A stretch of DNA of 64,000 bases from assembly GCF_011045195.1 (NCBI RefSeq), contig NZ_CP049199.1:186001-250000 (forward strand), read 5' to 3'. The notes beneath the pieces were generated by a model. That model saw nothing but the letters and a program-made list of their open reading frames with translations. It had not been told where the DNA came from and searched no databases. The position numbers and the translations under genes were made by a program. Positions 20,148-28,395 of this stretch are shown here, one piece after another (position 1 is the first letter of the stretch; each line of letters begins with the position of its first letter). Source of the stretch: Caulobacter soli. GTDB lineage: Bacteria > Pseudomonadota > Alphaproteobacteria > Caulobacterales > Caulobacteraceae.

Positions 20148-20336
20148 TTAGTCAATGGCGCGAGCGGCGATAGCTTTCTCGAGCCGGTGAATTCGCTTCT
20201 CGATTCCCTTGCGCGGGAGGGGGCCGAGTTGGGGGGCTCTGAGCTTGGCGTTTTGAAGGGCACGTTCCAGATCGGCCGTGGTGAGGCGGGCAAAATCGTC
20301 GTCCGTCTCGGCAACTCCACTACGTTTCCCATTCTC
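20148..20336 (-). pseudogene. Small protein frame with no start codon (possible gene remnant)
   Basis: On the minus strand an open frame ends at 20148 with protein-like composition. It reads GVAETDDDFARLTTADLERA, continues through a basic stretch with PLPRKGIEKRIHRLEKAI, and ends AARAID. An in-frame TAG at 20337-20339 closes it upstream. No ATG, GTG or TTG lies between that stop and the conserved-looking part. An ATG with AGGAGA beside it lies in another frame, so a one-base indel could explain the break. It may be a decayed gene or a sequencing error. I do not recognise the family. Confidence 0.4.
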
Positions 20337-20402
20337 CTAGCGCGGCTCCCGTTGCCCATCGGCCCCGGATGGGGCCACGCCTTAAAGCCTTGGTGGATCG
20401 GA

Positions 20403-20493
20403 GCTCTGGCGTCTGGCCGTGTCAAGGACGACCCGCAGGGTCGCCGCGACGCGGCCGCCAGAGGCGGTCCTTGACACGGCCAGACGCCAGAGC
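20403..20493. repeat. Intergenic inverted repeat with 27 bp perfect arms
   Basis: The arm at 20403-20429 (gctctggcgtctggccgtgt, then caaggac) is the exact reverse complement of 20467-20493, with a 37 bp GC-rich spacer. Imperfect complementarity continues outward for about 20 bp more (ggccacgcctt versus aaggcgcggcc). No open frame uses it. It looks like a mobile palindromic intergenic element or a strong transcript hairpin. Confidence 0.85.
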
Positions 20494-20570
20494 AGGCTCG
20501 CCTCCAAGGTTTCAAGGCGCGGCCTCGCCGCTGGCGGATGACGTCAGGGGTGTTTGCGGAAAGGGTGCTT

Positions 20571-20754
20571 TTCTTGACCCCTCTCTCTTAGAGAGAGGGA
20601 GGGGCCCGCCGCGTAGCGGTGGGAGGGTGAGAGGTTTCACCCTGTCCGGTTTCACACCGAGCGCCCTGCCGGCACGCCGGTTGACGTTTTAACCCCTCAC
20701 CCTCCCAAGCTTCGCTTGGGCCCCGCCCTCTCCCTCTGGGAGAGGGTTCAAGAA
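20571..20754. repeat. Long imperfect palindromic repeat element
   Basis: The left half (ttcttgacccctctctct onward to about 20636) pairs with the right half (about 20692-20754, ending ggttcaagaa). Each half itself contains nested hairpins (ctctctcttagagagag; ccaagcttcgcttgg). The shared blocks GGGGCCC and GGGAGGGTGAG are nearly identical in both arms. This compound palindrome resembles the REP-like elements scattered in alphaproteobacterial intergenic space. Confidence 0.75.
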
Positions 20755-21282
20755 GGGCGTCTATCCTCGGCGCATAGTGATTGAAGTTAAACGATTTCAA
20801 CGCCCTGAACTTTCTCGACCCAATCTTGTCCCCACCCTTCCAAACCCGCCGTATCCTGATCTCACCTCGACGCAGGGAAAGGGCGCATGGCCAGCGACCG
20901 ATGCGGCGGCGGGGGGCGATCGAGCGGGAAGCTCTGTCGGCGGTTCTGTCCGCGTGAGTAAGGCGGGACCAAACCTTGCGTCTCTGGTGCCGGTCGGGCC
21001 TGGAACACAGATACGACGTGACGTGAGGGCTGAATTGGCGGCAGGCGAGCGATGACAGGCTCGCGGTCCGGGACTGGGGTTCGTTGATCCAGCCCGCCCG
21101 TCGGAGGCTTCAAGGCGGCGAGGCTCTAATAGAGCTCAGCGTCGCGGGCTTCCGGATAACGACCGCGCGGAGCGAACGGGCTTCGTCGAAACGGTTAGTT
21201 CTTCAATCTCCTCCGGACGTCGTCCGGCGCTCCGCGACCCTTTCCATCAACTCACAGCCAGATTGGCGTGGGATCACACTCC
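20755..21282. other. Gap between repeat elements, no clear gene
   Basis: A plus-strand frame of 92 codons (20777-21055) exists, but its codon use is not biased like real genes here and no family is recognised. Short GC-rich inverted segments are present. A structured RNA cannot be excluded. I looked for SRP RNA, RNase P, tmRNA and cobalamin riboswitch cores and found none. Confidence 0.35.
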
Positions 21283-21394
21283 CTTGCCCCCACCTGACGG
21301 CTTCGCCGTCTGTCCGCCCCCATAGGGGGCGGAGGACATCCCTCTTCCCCCCCTTTGGGGGAAGACGACCGCGAAGCGGTCCGTAGGGGGCAAG
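21283..21394. repeat. Palindromic REP-like element near the pgm 3' end
   Basis: The stretch begins cttgcccccac and ends gtagggggcaag. Inside are nested hairpins: gacggcttcgccgtc, cgcccccatagggggcg and cttcccccctttgggggaag. The two halves are imperfect reverse complements. It lies 10 bp downstream of the pgm stop and may also act as a transcription terminator for pgm. Confidence 0.75.
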
Positions 21395-21404
21395 TGTTCG
21401 CCGC

Positions 21405-23042
21405 CTACCCCTTCAACGCCGTCGCCACGACCTCGCGCGCCTCGGCTTGCACGGACTTCAGGTGATCGGGACCCAGGAACGACTCCGCATAGATCTTGTA
21501 GACGTCCTCGGTGCCCGACGGCCGGGCGGCGAACCAGGCGTTCTGGGTGGTCACCTTCAGCCCGCCGATCGCCTCGCCGTTGCCGGGGGCGTTGGTGAGG
21601 ATGTCGGTGATCGGCTCGCCGGCCAGGGTCTTGGCCGACACGTCGCTCGGGCTCAGCGCGCCCAGCCGCGCCTTCTCCGCCCGGTTGGCCGGGGCGTCGA
21701 TGCGGGCGTAGGACGGCGCGCCGTACTGGTCGGTCAGGCCGGCATAGAGCTGGCTGGCGCTCTGGCCGGTCTTGCCCTGGATCTCGGCGGCCAGCAGGGC
21801 CAACAGCAGGCCGTCCTTGTCGGTGGTCCACACCGTGCCGTCGCGGCGCAGGAACGAAGCCCCGGCCGACTCCTCGCCGCCGAAACCTACCGATCCGTCC
21901 AGCAGGCCCGGCACGAAGTGCTTGAAGCCGACCGGCACTTCCAGCAGGCGGCGGCCGAGGCCCGCGACCACGCGGTCGATCATCGAGGACGACACCAGGG
22001 TCTTGCCCACGGCGACGTTCGCGCCCCAGGCCGGCCGGTTGGCGAACAGATAGGCGATGGCGGCGGCCAGGTAGTGGTTGGGGTTCATCAGCCCGCCGTC
22101 GGGGGTGACGATCCCGTGCCGGTCGGCGTCGGCGTCGTTGCCGGTGGCGACGTCGTAGCCGGCCCCGCCCTTCATGGCGTTGATCAGGTTGGCCATGGCC
22201 GCCGAGGACGAGCAGTCCATGCGAATCTTGCCGTCGTTATCCAGCGGCATGAAGGCCCAGCGCGGGTCGACGGCGTCGTTGACGACGGTCAGGTCCAGGC
22301 GGTGGCGCGTGGCGATCTCGCCCCAATAGGCGACGCTGGCCCCGCCCAGTGGGTCGGCCCCGATCTTCACCCCGGCGGCGCGGATGACGTCCAGGTCCAG
22401 GATGCTGGGCAGGTCGTCGACATAGTGGGCCAGGAAGTCGTAGCGCTGGGCGCCGGCCAGGGCGCGCTCGAACGGGATGCGCCTGACGTCCTTCAACCCG
22501 CCTTCGAGCAGCTGGTTGGCGCGGGCGGCGATCACCGAAGTGGCCTCGCCGCCGGCCGGGCCGCCCGACGGGGGATTGTACTTGATGCCGCCGTCGCGCG
22601 GCGGGTTGTGCGAAGGGGTCAGCAGGATGCCGTCGGCCTGGCCCGGATGGGCGCGGTTGTAGGCCAGGATGGCGTGCGAGACCGCTGGGGTCGGGGTAAA
22701 GCCGTCGCGCGAGTCGATCAGGGTCTCGACGCCGTTGGCGACCAGCACTTCCAGGGTCGAGCGCCAGGCGGGCTCCGACAGGCCGTGGGTGTCGCGGCCG
22801 ACGAAGACCGGGCCGTTGATCCCCTGGGCCGCGCGATAGTCCACGATGGCCTGGACGACCGCCAGGATGTGATCCTCGTTGAACGCCGCGTCCAGGCTGG
22901 AGCCCCGGTGCCCGGAGGTGCCGAAGGCGACGCGGTGCGCGACGTTCGAAAGGTCGGGGTGAACGTCGAAATAGGCGCGGGTCAGGGCGTCCAGGTCGAC
23001 GAGGTCTTCGGGTCGGGCCTGACGGCCGGCGTGTTCGTGCAT
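21405..23042 (-). CDS. pgm: Phosphoglucomutase, alpha-D-glucose phosphate-specific
   Basis: A 545-residue enzyme interconverting glucose-1-phosphate and glucose-6-phosphate, which supplies UDP-glucose for the glycan clusters. The phosphoserine is S144 in [12 protein letters not shown]. The metal loop is [10 protein letters not shown], the sugar loop [10 protein letters not shown] and the phosphate-binding loop ARPSGTED. The ATG at 23042 (MHEHAGRQ) is preferred because an AAGGGTG box precedes it. A 12-codon extension upstream is less likely. Its length matches the family. Confidence 0.95.
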   Translation of the reverse strand: MHEHAGRQARPEDLVDLDALTRAYFDVHPDLSNVAHRVAFGTSGHRGSSLDAAFNEDHILAVVQAIVDYRAAQGINGPVFVGRDTHGLSEPAWRSTLEVLVANGVETLIDSRDGFTPTPAVSHAILAYNRAHPGQADGILLTPSHNPPRDGGIKYNPPSGGPAGGEATSVIAARANQLLEGGLKDVRRIPFERALAGAQRYDFLAHYVDDLPSILDLDVIRAAGVKIGADPLGGASVAYWGEIATRHRLDLTVVNDAVDPRWAFMPLDNDGKIRMDCSSSAAMANLINAMKGGAGYDVATGNDADADRHGIVTPDGGLMNPNHYLAAAIAYLFANRPAWGANVAVGKTLVSSSMIDRVVAGLGRRLLEVPVGFKHFVPGLLDGSVGFGGEESAGASFLRRDGTVWTTDKDGLLLALLAAEIQGKTGQSASQLYAGLTDQYGAPSYARIDAPANRAEKARLGALSPSDVSAKTLAGEPITDILTNAPGNGEAIGGLKVTTQNAWFAARPSGTEDVYKIYAESFLGPDHLKSVQAEAREVVATALKG

Positions 23043-23093
23043 GCGTTCACCCTTATCGATCGCTGGTTCGCCGTTCAATGTTCGTGGACTTGC

Positions 23094-23966
23094 CTAGAAC
23101 GCTTCGGCGACGATCGTTCCATCCGGCAGCAGGGCGGCGCGCTTCAGGCCGCTGGACGCGAAGGGCATGGCGACATTGCCGTCGCGGTCGACGGCGACCA
23201 GGCCGCCGTGGCCGCCCAGTTCGGCCACGCCCTGGATGGCGGCCTGGGCGGCGGTCTCCAGGCTTTCGCCGCCGAACCGCACCCGGTGGGCGATCTGCGA
23301 GGCGACGGCGGTGCGGATGAAATATTCGCCCTGGCCGGTGCACGACACCGCCGCATGGCCATCGGCCCAGGCGCCGGCTCCGATGATGGGCGAATCGCCC
23401 ACCCGGCCGGGCAGCTTGCCGAATACGCCGGCCGTCGAGGTCGCCGCCGCCAGCCGCCCTTCGCCGTCGCGGACCACGCAGCCGACCGTGCCCGTGGGGA
23501 GGGCGGCGGTATTGTCCTCGAAGGCGCCGGCCTGGGTGAACCAGGTCGCCGGATCGTCGATGGCCTTCAGGCCCTGGGCGCGGGCGAAGGCCATGGCGCC
23601 TTCGCCGGCCAGCATCACGTGCGGGGTCTTTTCCATCACCGCCCGGGCGGCCAGGATCGGGCTCTCGAAACCCTGCAGCGCGGCCACCGATCCAGCCCGC
23701 AGGGTGGCGCCGTCCATCAGGCTGGCGTCCAGCTCGTATTCGCCGTCGGCGTTGGGCGAGGCGCCCTTGCCGGCGATGTAGAGGCCGCTGGCTTCCAGGG
23801 CGACGACGGTCTCGACGGCGACGTCCAGGGCCCCGGCGCCCGCCGCCAGTCGATCGCGGGCCGCCTCGACCAGGCCGCGCATGTGGGCGATCTCGACGGC
23901 GTAGTCATGGCCGCGCTTGGCCCCGGCGCCGCCGTGTAGGGCGAGAGTAAAACGTTTGTTTGACAT
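23094..23966 (-). CDS. iaaA: Isoaspartyl peptidase / L-asparaginase (Ntn-hydrolase)
   Basis: A 290-residue plant-type asparaginase precursor. It has HGGAGAKRG at the N-terminus and the autocleavage site GTVGCVV, where T160 becomes the N-terminal nucleophile of the beta subunit. The later [14 protein letters not shown] and TGQGEYFIR segments form the substrate pocket. The family hydrolyses isoaspartyl dipeptides and L-asparagine. It lies 51 bp upstream of pgm on the same strand, so the two may share a transcript, and it is divergent from the oxidoreductase. Confidence 0.92.
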   Translation of the reverse strand: MSNKRFTLALHGGAGAKRGHDYAVEIAHMRGLVEAARDRLAAGAGALDVAVETVVALEASGLYIAGKGASPNADGEYELDASLMDGATLRAGSVAALQGFESPILAARAVMEKTPHVMLAGEGAMAFARAQGLKAIDDPATWFTQAGAFEDNTAALPTGTVGCVVRDGEGRLAAATSTAGVFGKLPGRVGDSPIIGAGAWADGHAAVSCTGQGEYFIRTAVASQIAHRVRFGGESLETAAQAAIQGVAELGGHGGLVAVDRDGNVAMPFASSGLKRAALLPDGTIVAEAF

Positions 23967-24035
23967 TATGCTTCCTTGGCCGGGCGGCCTGCGCTAGCGT
24001 CCGGCCTCTTAACGACAAAAGACGGGAGAGGCGAG

Positions 24036-25034
24036 ATGAAGGCGGTGCTCAGCAAGACGGTCGGCGGACCCGAGACCCTGGTGCTGGAAGACCTGCCCGA
24101 TCCCGTTGCCGGTCCGGGCCAGGTGGTGCTCGCGGTCAGGGCCTGCGGCGTCAACTATCCCGACGTGCTGATCATCGAGGACAAGTATCAGTTCAAGCCC
24201 GAGCGGCCCTTCGCCCCCGGTGGCGAGGTGTCGGGCGTGATCACGGCGGTAGGCGAGGGCGTCACGACCTTCAGCGTCGGCCAGCGAGTGTTGGCCTCGA
24301 CCGGCTGGGGCGGCATGGCCCAGCAGGTGGCGCTGGACGCCGCGCGCTGCACGCCGATCCCCGACAACATGCCTTTCGACGAGGCCGCCGCCTTCATCCT
24401 CACCTATGGCACTTCCTATTACGCCCTCAAGGATCGCGGCCATCTGAAGGCCGGCGAGACCCTGCTGGTGCTGGGCGCGGCCGGCGGCGTGGGCCTGGCG
24501 GCGGTCGAGCTGGGCAAGGCGGCCGGGGCGCGGGTGATCGCCGCCTGCTCCAGCCAGGAGAAGGTGGATCTCGCCATCAAGCACGGCGCCGACGCCGGCG
24601 TGGTCTATCCGCGCGGTCCGTTCGACAAGGACGGCCAGAAAGCTTTGGCGAGCCTGATCAAAGACGCCTGCGGCCCCAATGGCTGGGACGTGGCCTATGA
24701 CGCGGTCGGCGGCGACTATTCCGAAGCCACCATCCGCGCCGCTGGCTGGAACGGTCGCTTCCTGGTGATCGGTTTCCCGTCGGGCATTCCGAAGATCCCG
24801 CTGAACCTGACCCTGCTGAAGTCCTGCGACATCGTCGGGGTGTTCTGGGGCGCGGCGGTGGCTCGCGATCCCAAGGGCCACGCCCAGAACGTGCGCGAGC
24901 TGATGGATCTCTACGCGGCGGGCAAGATCAAACCCTACGTCTCCGAGCGCTTCCCGCTGGCCAAGGCCGGCGACGCCATCGCCCACCTGGCCAGCCGCAA
25001 GGCCATGGGCAAGGTGGTGGTGGTCAACGACTAA
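24036..25034 (+). CDS. NADPH:quinone oxidoreductase family protein (zinc-independent MDR)
   Basis: A 332-residue medium-chain dehydrogenase/reductase starting MKAVLSKTVGGPETL after a GGGAGAGG ribosome site. An earlier in-frame ATG at 23976 lies outside the homologous part. The catalytic domain has RACGVNYPDVLIIEDKYQ and GGEVSGVI. The coenzyme domain has the motif VLGAAGGVGLAAVELG. The cysteines that bind zinc in alcohol dehydrogenases are absent, as in quinone oxidoreductases. The physiological substrate is unknown. Confidence 0.9.
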   Translation: MKAVLSKTVGGPETLVLEDLPDPVAGPGQVVLAVRACGVNYPDVLIIEDKYQFKPERPFAPGGEVSGVITAVGEGVTTFSVGQRVLASTGWGGMAQQVALDAARCTPIPDNMPFDEAAAFILTYGTSYYALKDRGHLKAGETLLVLGAAGGVGLAAVELGKAAGARVIAACSSQEKVDLAIKHGADAGVVYPRGPFDKDGQKALASLIKDACGPNGWDVAYDAVGGDYSEATIRAAGWNGRFLVIGFPSGIPKIPLNLTLLKSCDIVGVFWGAAVARDPKGHAQNVRELMDLYAAGKIKPYVSERFPLAKAGDAIAHLASRKAMGKVVVVND

Positions 25035-25299
25035 AGCCTGGCGGCCGGAGGCGTGAGCGGTTCGGCGCCCGCCACGCTGTTAAAGACTCGAGGCCGCGAC
25101 ATTGCGACACATACGGATCAACGTTATCCGAGACGGAAGTTTTCGATATGGTTGGTCCGTGTGTGTCGTCAGGCGTTTAAATGGTGAATCATTCTTCAAT
25201 AAGGACATTCAAGGTTAAGTCTCGCTAAGCATTCTTATTGGGGAACAGCTAAGCCTATCCCCGTAAACCTGTGCTCCAAGTTGTCGGAGTCGGGCCAAG

Positions 25300-26220
25300 A
25301 TGTTTCTTCCAGCGAGAGACGCCTTCTCTCCAGAGGTGCGTCAAAACTTCCGTATGAGCCGCCGCCCCGAAGAGCGGGTGCAGGTTCTTGGCGGATCCAT
25401 GGACTTGGTGCGTCCCGAGGAAGTCTTCCATTTCGTGGCGGGCAAGATCGCCGCGCGTGAAAGCGCCATCGTCGCCAACCACAATCTCCACAGCCTTTAC
25501 CTGATCCGCAAGGACGAGAAGATCGCCGAGTTCTTCCGCAAGTCCGACCTGATCGAGGTGGATTCCGTGCCGCTGATCTTCTGGGCCCGCATTGTCGGTC
25601 GGGCCAGCCGCCGGTTCCATCGCTGCACCTATCTGGACTGGCGCGACGCCTTCTGGGAACGCGCGATCCAGGAGAACTGGAAGGTCTTCTTCGTCGGCGG
25701 CGCCCCGGGCGTCGGCGAGGCGGCGACGGCCCGCATCCAGGCCGATTGGCCGGGCGCGCAGATCCGCACTCATCACGGCTATTTCGATGTGGCCTCCGGT
25801 TCGGACGAGAACCAGGCGGTGATCGACGCGATCAACGCCTACAAGCCCGACATCGTGCTGGTGGGCATGGGCATGCCGCGCCAGGAGGTCTGGGTCCTGG
25901 AGAACCAGCCCAAGCTCGGACCTTGCGTGACCTTCACGGTCGGCGGCGCGTTCGACTACGAGGCTGGCGTCCAGATCCCCTCGCCCCGCTGGATGGGGCA
26001 GGTGGGCATGGAATGGCTGTTTCGCCTGATGGTTGATCCGCAGCGCCTGTTCACCCGCTACTGCGTGGAGCCGTGGTCTCTGGTGGGGCCGGCCATACGC
26101 GATTTGGGGAAAGCGCTTGCGAGGCAGGCCGCTTCCGGCAAAGCTTCCGAGGCCAGCCGCGCGGAGTACGTGCGGGCGGCTGAATTGGCGCGCTCTGACG
26201 TTCTGGGGGGACGACGATGA
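25300..26220 (+). CDS. hfsJ: WecG/TagA/CpsF family glycosyltransferase, probably holdfast HfsJ
   Basis: A 306-residue GT26 enzyme. It has ANHNLHSLYLIRK, the strand VFFVGGAPGVGE, and the family core DIVLVGMGMPRQEVWVLEN followed by VGGAFDYEAG and PRWMGQVGMEWLFRL. The C-terminal tail (about 265-306) is basic and helical, typical of membrane-associated GT26 proteins. In Caulobacter crescentus the GT26 enzyme HfsJ acts in holdfast polysaccharide synthesis and is the target of the inhibitor HfiA, to my knowledge. The proximity here to an MHYT-GGDEF-EAL gene and gdhZ resembles that region, so the orthology is an inference. A 265 bp upstream gap should carry its promoter. The stop overlaps the next gene (ATGA). 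Confidence 0.8.
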   Translation: MFLPARDAFSPEVRQNFRMSRRPEERVQVLGGSMDLVRPEEVFHFVAGKIAARESAIVANHNLHSLYLIRKDEKIAEFFRKSDLIEVDSVPLIFWARIVGRASRRFHRCTYLDWRDAFWERAIQENWKVFFVGGAPGVGEAATARIQADWPGAQIRTHHGYFDVASGSDENQAVIDAINAYKPDIVLVGMGMPRQEVWVLENQPKLGPCVTFTVGGAFDYEAGVQIPSPRWMGQVGMEWLFRLMVDPQRLFTRYCVEPWSLVGPAIRDLGKALARQAASGKASEASRAEYVRAAELARSDVLGGRR

Positions 26221-26414
26221 GCTTGAATATCTCCATGCCGCCGCCGACCGGAAAGGTCGAGCGGCCCGGCATCGCGCAACGTGTCGCGGCGATCTTCGGC
26301 CTGGCCGGCCTGGTTCTGGCCTGGGCCGTCGTTCTGCTGCCCTGCGCGGTCTGGCTGCTGTTCAGCCTGGTGGCCAACCGGCTGCAGCCGGGACCGGCTC
26401 GCCAACAAGCCTGA
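26217..26414 (+). CDS. Small single-pass membrane protein coupled to the GT26 gene
   Basis: A 65-residue protein with a proline-rich cytosolic N-terminus (about 1-22), one strong transmembrane segment (about 24-53, VAAIFGLAGLVLAWAVVLLP and onward) and a short basic tail. The start codon overlaps the stop of the HfsJ-like gene, so translation is probably coupled. A membrane anchor or partner for the transferase is the simplest hypothesis. No family is recognised. Confidence 0.75.
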   Translation: MSLNISMPPPTGKVERPGIAQRVAAIFGLAGLVLAWAVVLLPCAVWLLFSLVANRLQPGPARQQA

Positions 26415-26521
26415 ACGCTGTTCACTTAGTCCTAGCCAGGCGCGGCTCGCCGCGCCAGGATGGTCGCGCCTGACGCAGCGGCCCGTTTCCAGAGGCCGCG
26501 CGCGGCCAAAGGGAGCGGCGC

Positions 26522-27415
26522 ATGACGGGACGTCTGGACGGCAAGGTTGCGGTGATCACCGGCGGATGCTCGGGCATCGGGCTGGGCACGGTGGAGCTGT
26601 TCGTGGCCCAGGGCGCCCGGGTCGTGGCCGCGGACGTCCAGGCCGAGAAGGGCGCGATGCTGGAAAAGCGTTTCCCCGACGCCGTCCGCTTCGCTCCCTG
26701 CGACGTCACGCATGAAAGCCAGATCGCCGCGGCCATGGAACTGGCCCAGGAGGCGTTTGGAGGTCTCGACATCCTGTTCAACAACGCCGGCCATGGCGGG
26801 GCGCCCAATGGCGTGGCCGACATGACCGCCGAGGGCTGGGACGCCACCTTCGCCCTGCTGCTGCGCGGGCCGGTGCTGGGCATGAAGCACGCCCTGCCGC
26901 TGATGCTGGCGCGCGGCGGCGGCAGCGTGATCAACACCGCCTCGATCGCGGGCCTGCAGGCGGGCTTCGGTCCGCTGGCCTATTCGACGGCCAAGGCGGC
27001 GGTGATCCAGCTGACCAAATGCGCGGCGGCCGAGCTGTCACCGCAGAAGATCCGGGTCAACGCCATCTGTCCCGGCCTGATCGCCACCTCCATCTTCGGG
27101 GCCTCGATGGGCCTGCCGCGCGAGGTCGCCGACCAGATGGCCGCCCGGGTCGCCGAGGTGGGACCCAAGATCCAGCCGATCCCCAAGGCCGGCCTGCCCG
27201 ACGACATCGCCCGCGCCGCGCTCTACCTGGCCAGCGACGATTCCGAATTCGTGACCGGCACGCACATCGTGGTCGACGGCGGCATCACCATCGGCGGCCG
27301 CAGCAGCTGGGACCACAAGGCGCCCTCGCCGCTGCTGGCCGCCATGGGCATCACCCCCGAACAGGCCGAGCAGATGCGGGCGGCGATGGTCGCCTCGCAA
27401 ACTCAGCCTGGATAG
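26522..27415 (+). CDS. SDR family oxidoreductase
   Basis: A 297-residue classical short-chain dehydrogenase. It has the cofactor motif TGGCSGIG (residues 13-20), NNAG (87-90), catalytic S141, and Y154/K158 in YSTAK. A C-terminal extension of about 35 residues (HKAPSPLLAAMGITPEQAEQ) exceeds the classical 250 residues. The aspartate after beta strand 2 (AADVQ) suggests NAD preference. The substrate is unknown. Its 3' end overlaps that of the convergent epimerase gene by 13 bp. Confidence 0.9.
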   Translation: MTGRLDGKVAVITGGCSGIGLGTVELFVAQGARVVAADVQAEKGAMLEKRFPDAVRFAPCDVTHESQIAAAMELAQEAFGGLDILFNNAGHGGAPNGVADMTAEGWDATFALLLRGPVLGMKHALPLMLARGGGSVINTASIAGLQAGFGPLAYSTAKAAVIQLTKCAAAELSPQKIRVNAICPGLIATSIFGASMGLPREVADQMAARVAEVGPKIQPIPKAGLPDDIARAALYLASDDSEFVTGTHIVVDGGITIGGRSSWDHKAPSPLLAAMGITPEQAEQMRAAMVASQTQPG

Positions 27416-28395
27416 AAGCTCCGGTACCAGTCGACGAAGCGGCCCAGCCCTTCCTTGAGCTTCACCTTTGGCCGGTAACCGATCAGGGCGTTCAGCTTGG
27501 AGATGTCGGCATAGGTGGCGGTGACGTCGCCGGGCTGCATCGGACGCATGATCTTGACCGCCTCGCGGCCGAGCGCGGCCTCCAGCGTGGTGATCATGTC
27601 CATCAGGCCGACGGGGTCGTTGTCGCCGATGTTGTAGATCTCGTGTCCGCCCGAGGGCGGAGGATTGTCGAGCACGCCGATCACGCCATCGACGATGTCG
27701 TCGATATAGGTGAAATCGCGGGCCATCCGGCCTTCGCCGTAAACTTCGATCGGCTCGCCGGCGAGGATCTTCTGGGTAAAGCCGTAATAGGCCATGTCCG
27801 GACGGCCCCACGGTCCGTAGACGGTGAAGAAGCGCAGGCCCGACATCGGAAAGGCATAGAGCTTGGCGTAGCTGATGCTCATCAGCTCGTCGGCGCGCTT
27901 GGTGGCGGCATATAGCGACACCGGCGCGTCGACGGCGTCGGTCTCGGTGAAGCCCGCGCTGTCGCCGCCGGCCAGGGATTGAGGCCGATCGCCATAGACC
28001 GAGCTGGACGAAGCGTAGACCAGATGGGTCACGCCGTTGTGGCGCGCCGCCTCCAGCACCGACAGGTGGCCGGCGAGGTTGGAGCGCTGGTAGGCGAAGG
28101 GGTTTTCGATCGAGTAGCGCACGCCGGCCTGGGCGGCCAGGTGGACGATGCGCTTGGCGCCGCTGTCGCGGACCAGGGCGAGAAAGGCCGCAGCGTCGGC
28201 GATGTCCAGGCGCACCATGGAAAATCCCGGCCGCCCGTCGAGGCGGGCGGCGCGGGCGGCCTTCAGGGCCGGGTCGTAATAGTCGTTGAACACGTCGACG
28301 CCGATCACCGTCTCGCCTCGGTCGAGCAGGCGCTCGGCCACGTGCAGGCCGACGAAGCCGGCGGCGCCGGTGACGATGACCGGCCCGGCGCTCAT
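27403..28395 (-). CDS. UDP-glucuronate 4-epimerase-like NAD-dependent epimerase
   Basis: A 330-residue extended SDR. It has TGAAGFVGLHVAE at the N-terminus, the active-site segment ASSSSVYGDRPQ and the YxxxK in YAATKRADELM. The stretches DYYDPALK and FFTVYGPWGRPDMAYYGFTQ are typical of UDP-glucuronate/galacturonate epimerases (LspL, Cap1J type). The start overlaps the stop of UDP-glucose dehydrogenase copy 2 (ATGA), so UDP-glucuronate made by that enzyme is the probable substrate, giving UDP-galacturonate. Confidence 0.92.
   Translation of the reverse strand: MSAGPVIVTGAAGFVGLHVAERLLDRGETVIGVDVFNDYYDPALKAARAARLDGRPGFSMVRLDIADAAAFLALVRDSGAKRIVHLAAQAGVRYSIENPFAYQRSNLAGHLSVLEAARHNGVTHLVYASSSSVYGDRPQSLAGGDSAGFTETDAVDAPVSLYAATKRADELMSISYAKLYAFPMSGLRFFTVYGPWGRPDMAYYGFTQKILAGEPIEVYGEGRMARDFTYIDDIVDGVIGVLDNPPPSGGHEIYNIGDNDPVGLMDMITTLEAALGREAVKIMRPMQPGDVTATYADISKLNALIGYRPKVKLKEGLGRFVDWYRSFYPG

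Noticed and set aside
20777-21055. 92-codon plus-strand frame
   Set aside because: Third codon positions are not GC-biased and the product is low in recognisable features.
20870-21100. Possible structured RNA (6S, SRP, RNase P, tmRNA or cobalamin riboswitch) in the lysK-pgm gap
   Set aside because: None of the conserved cores of these RNAs was found on either strand. I kept it only as an unexplained gap.
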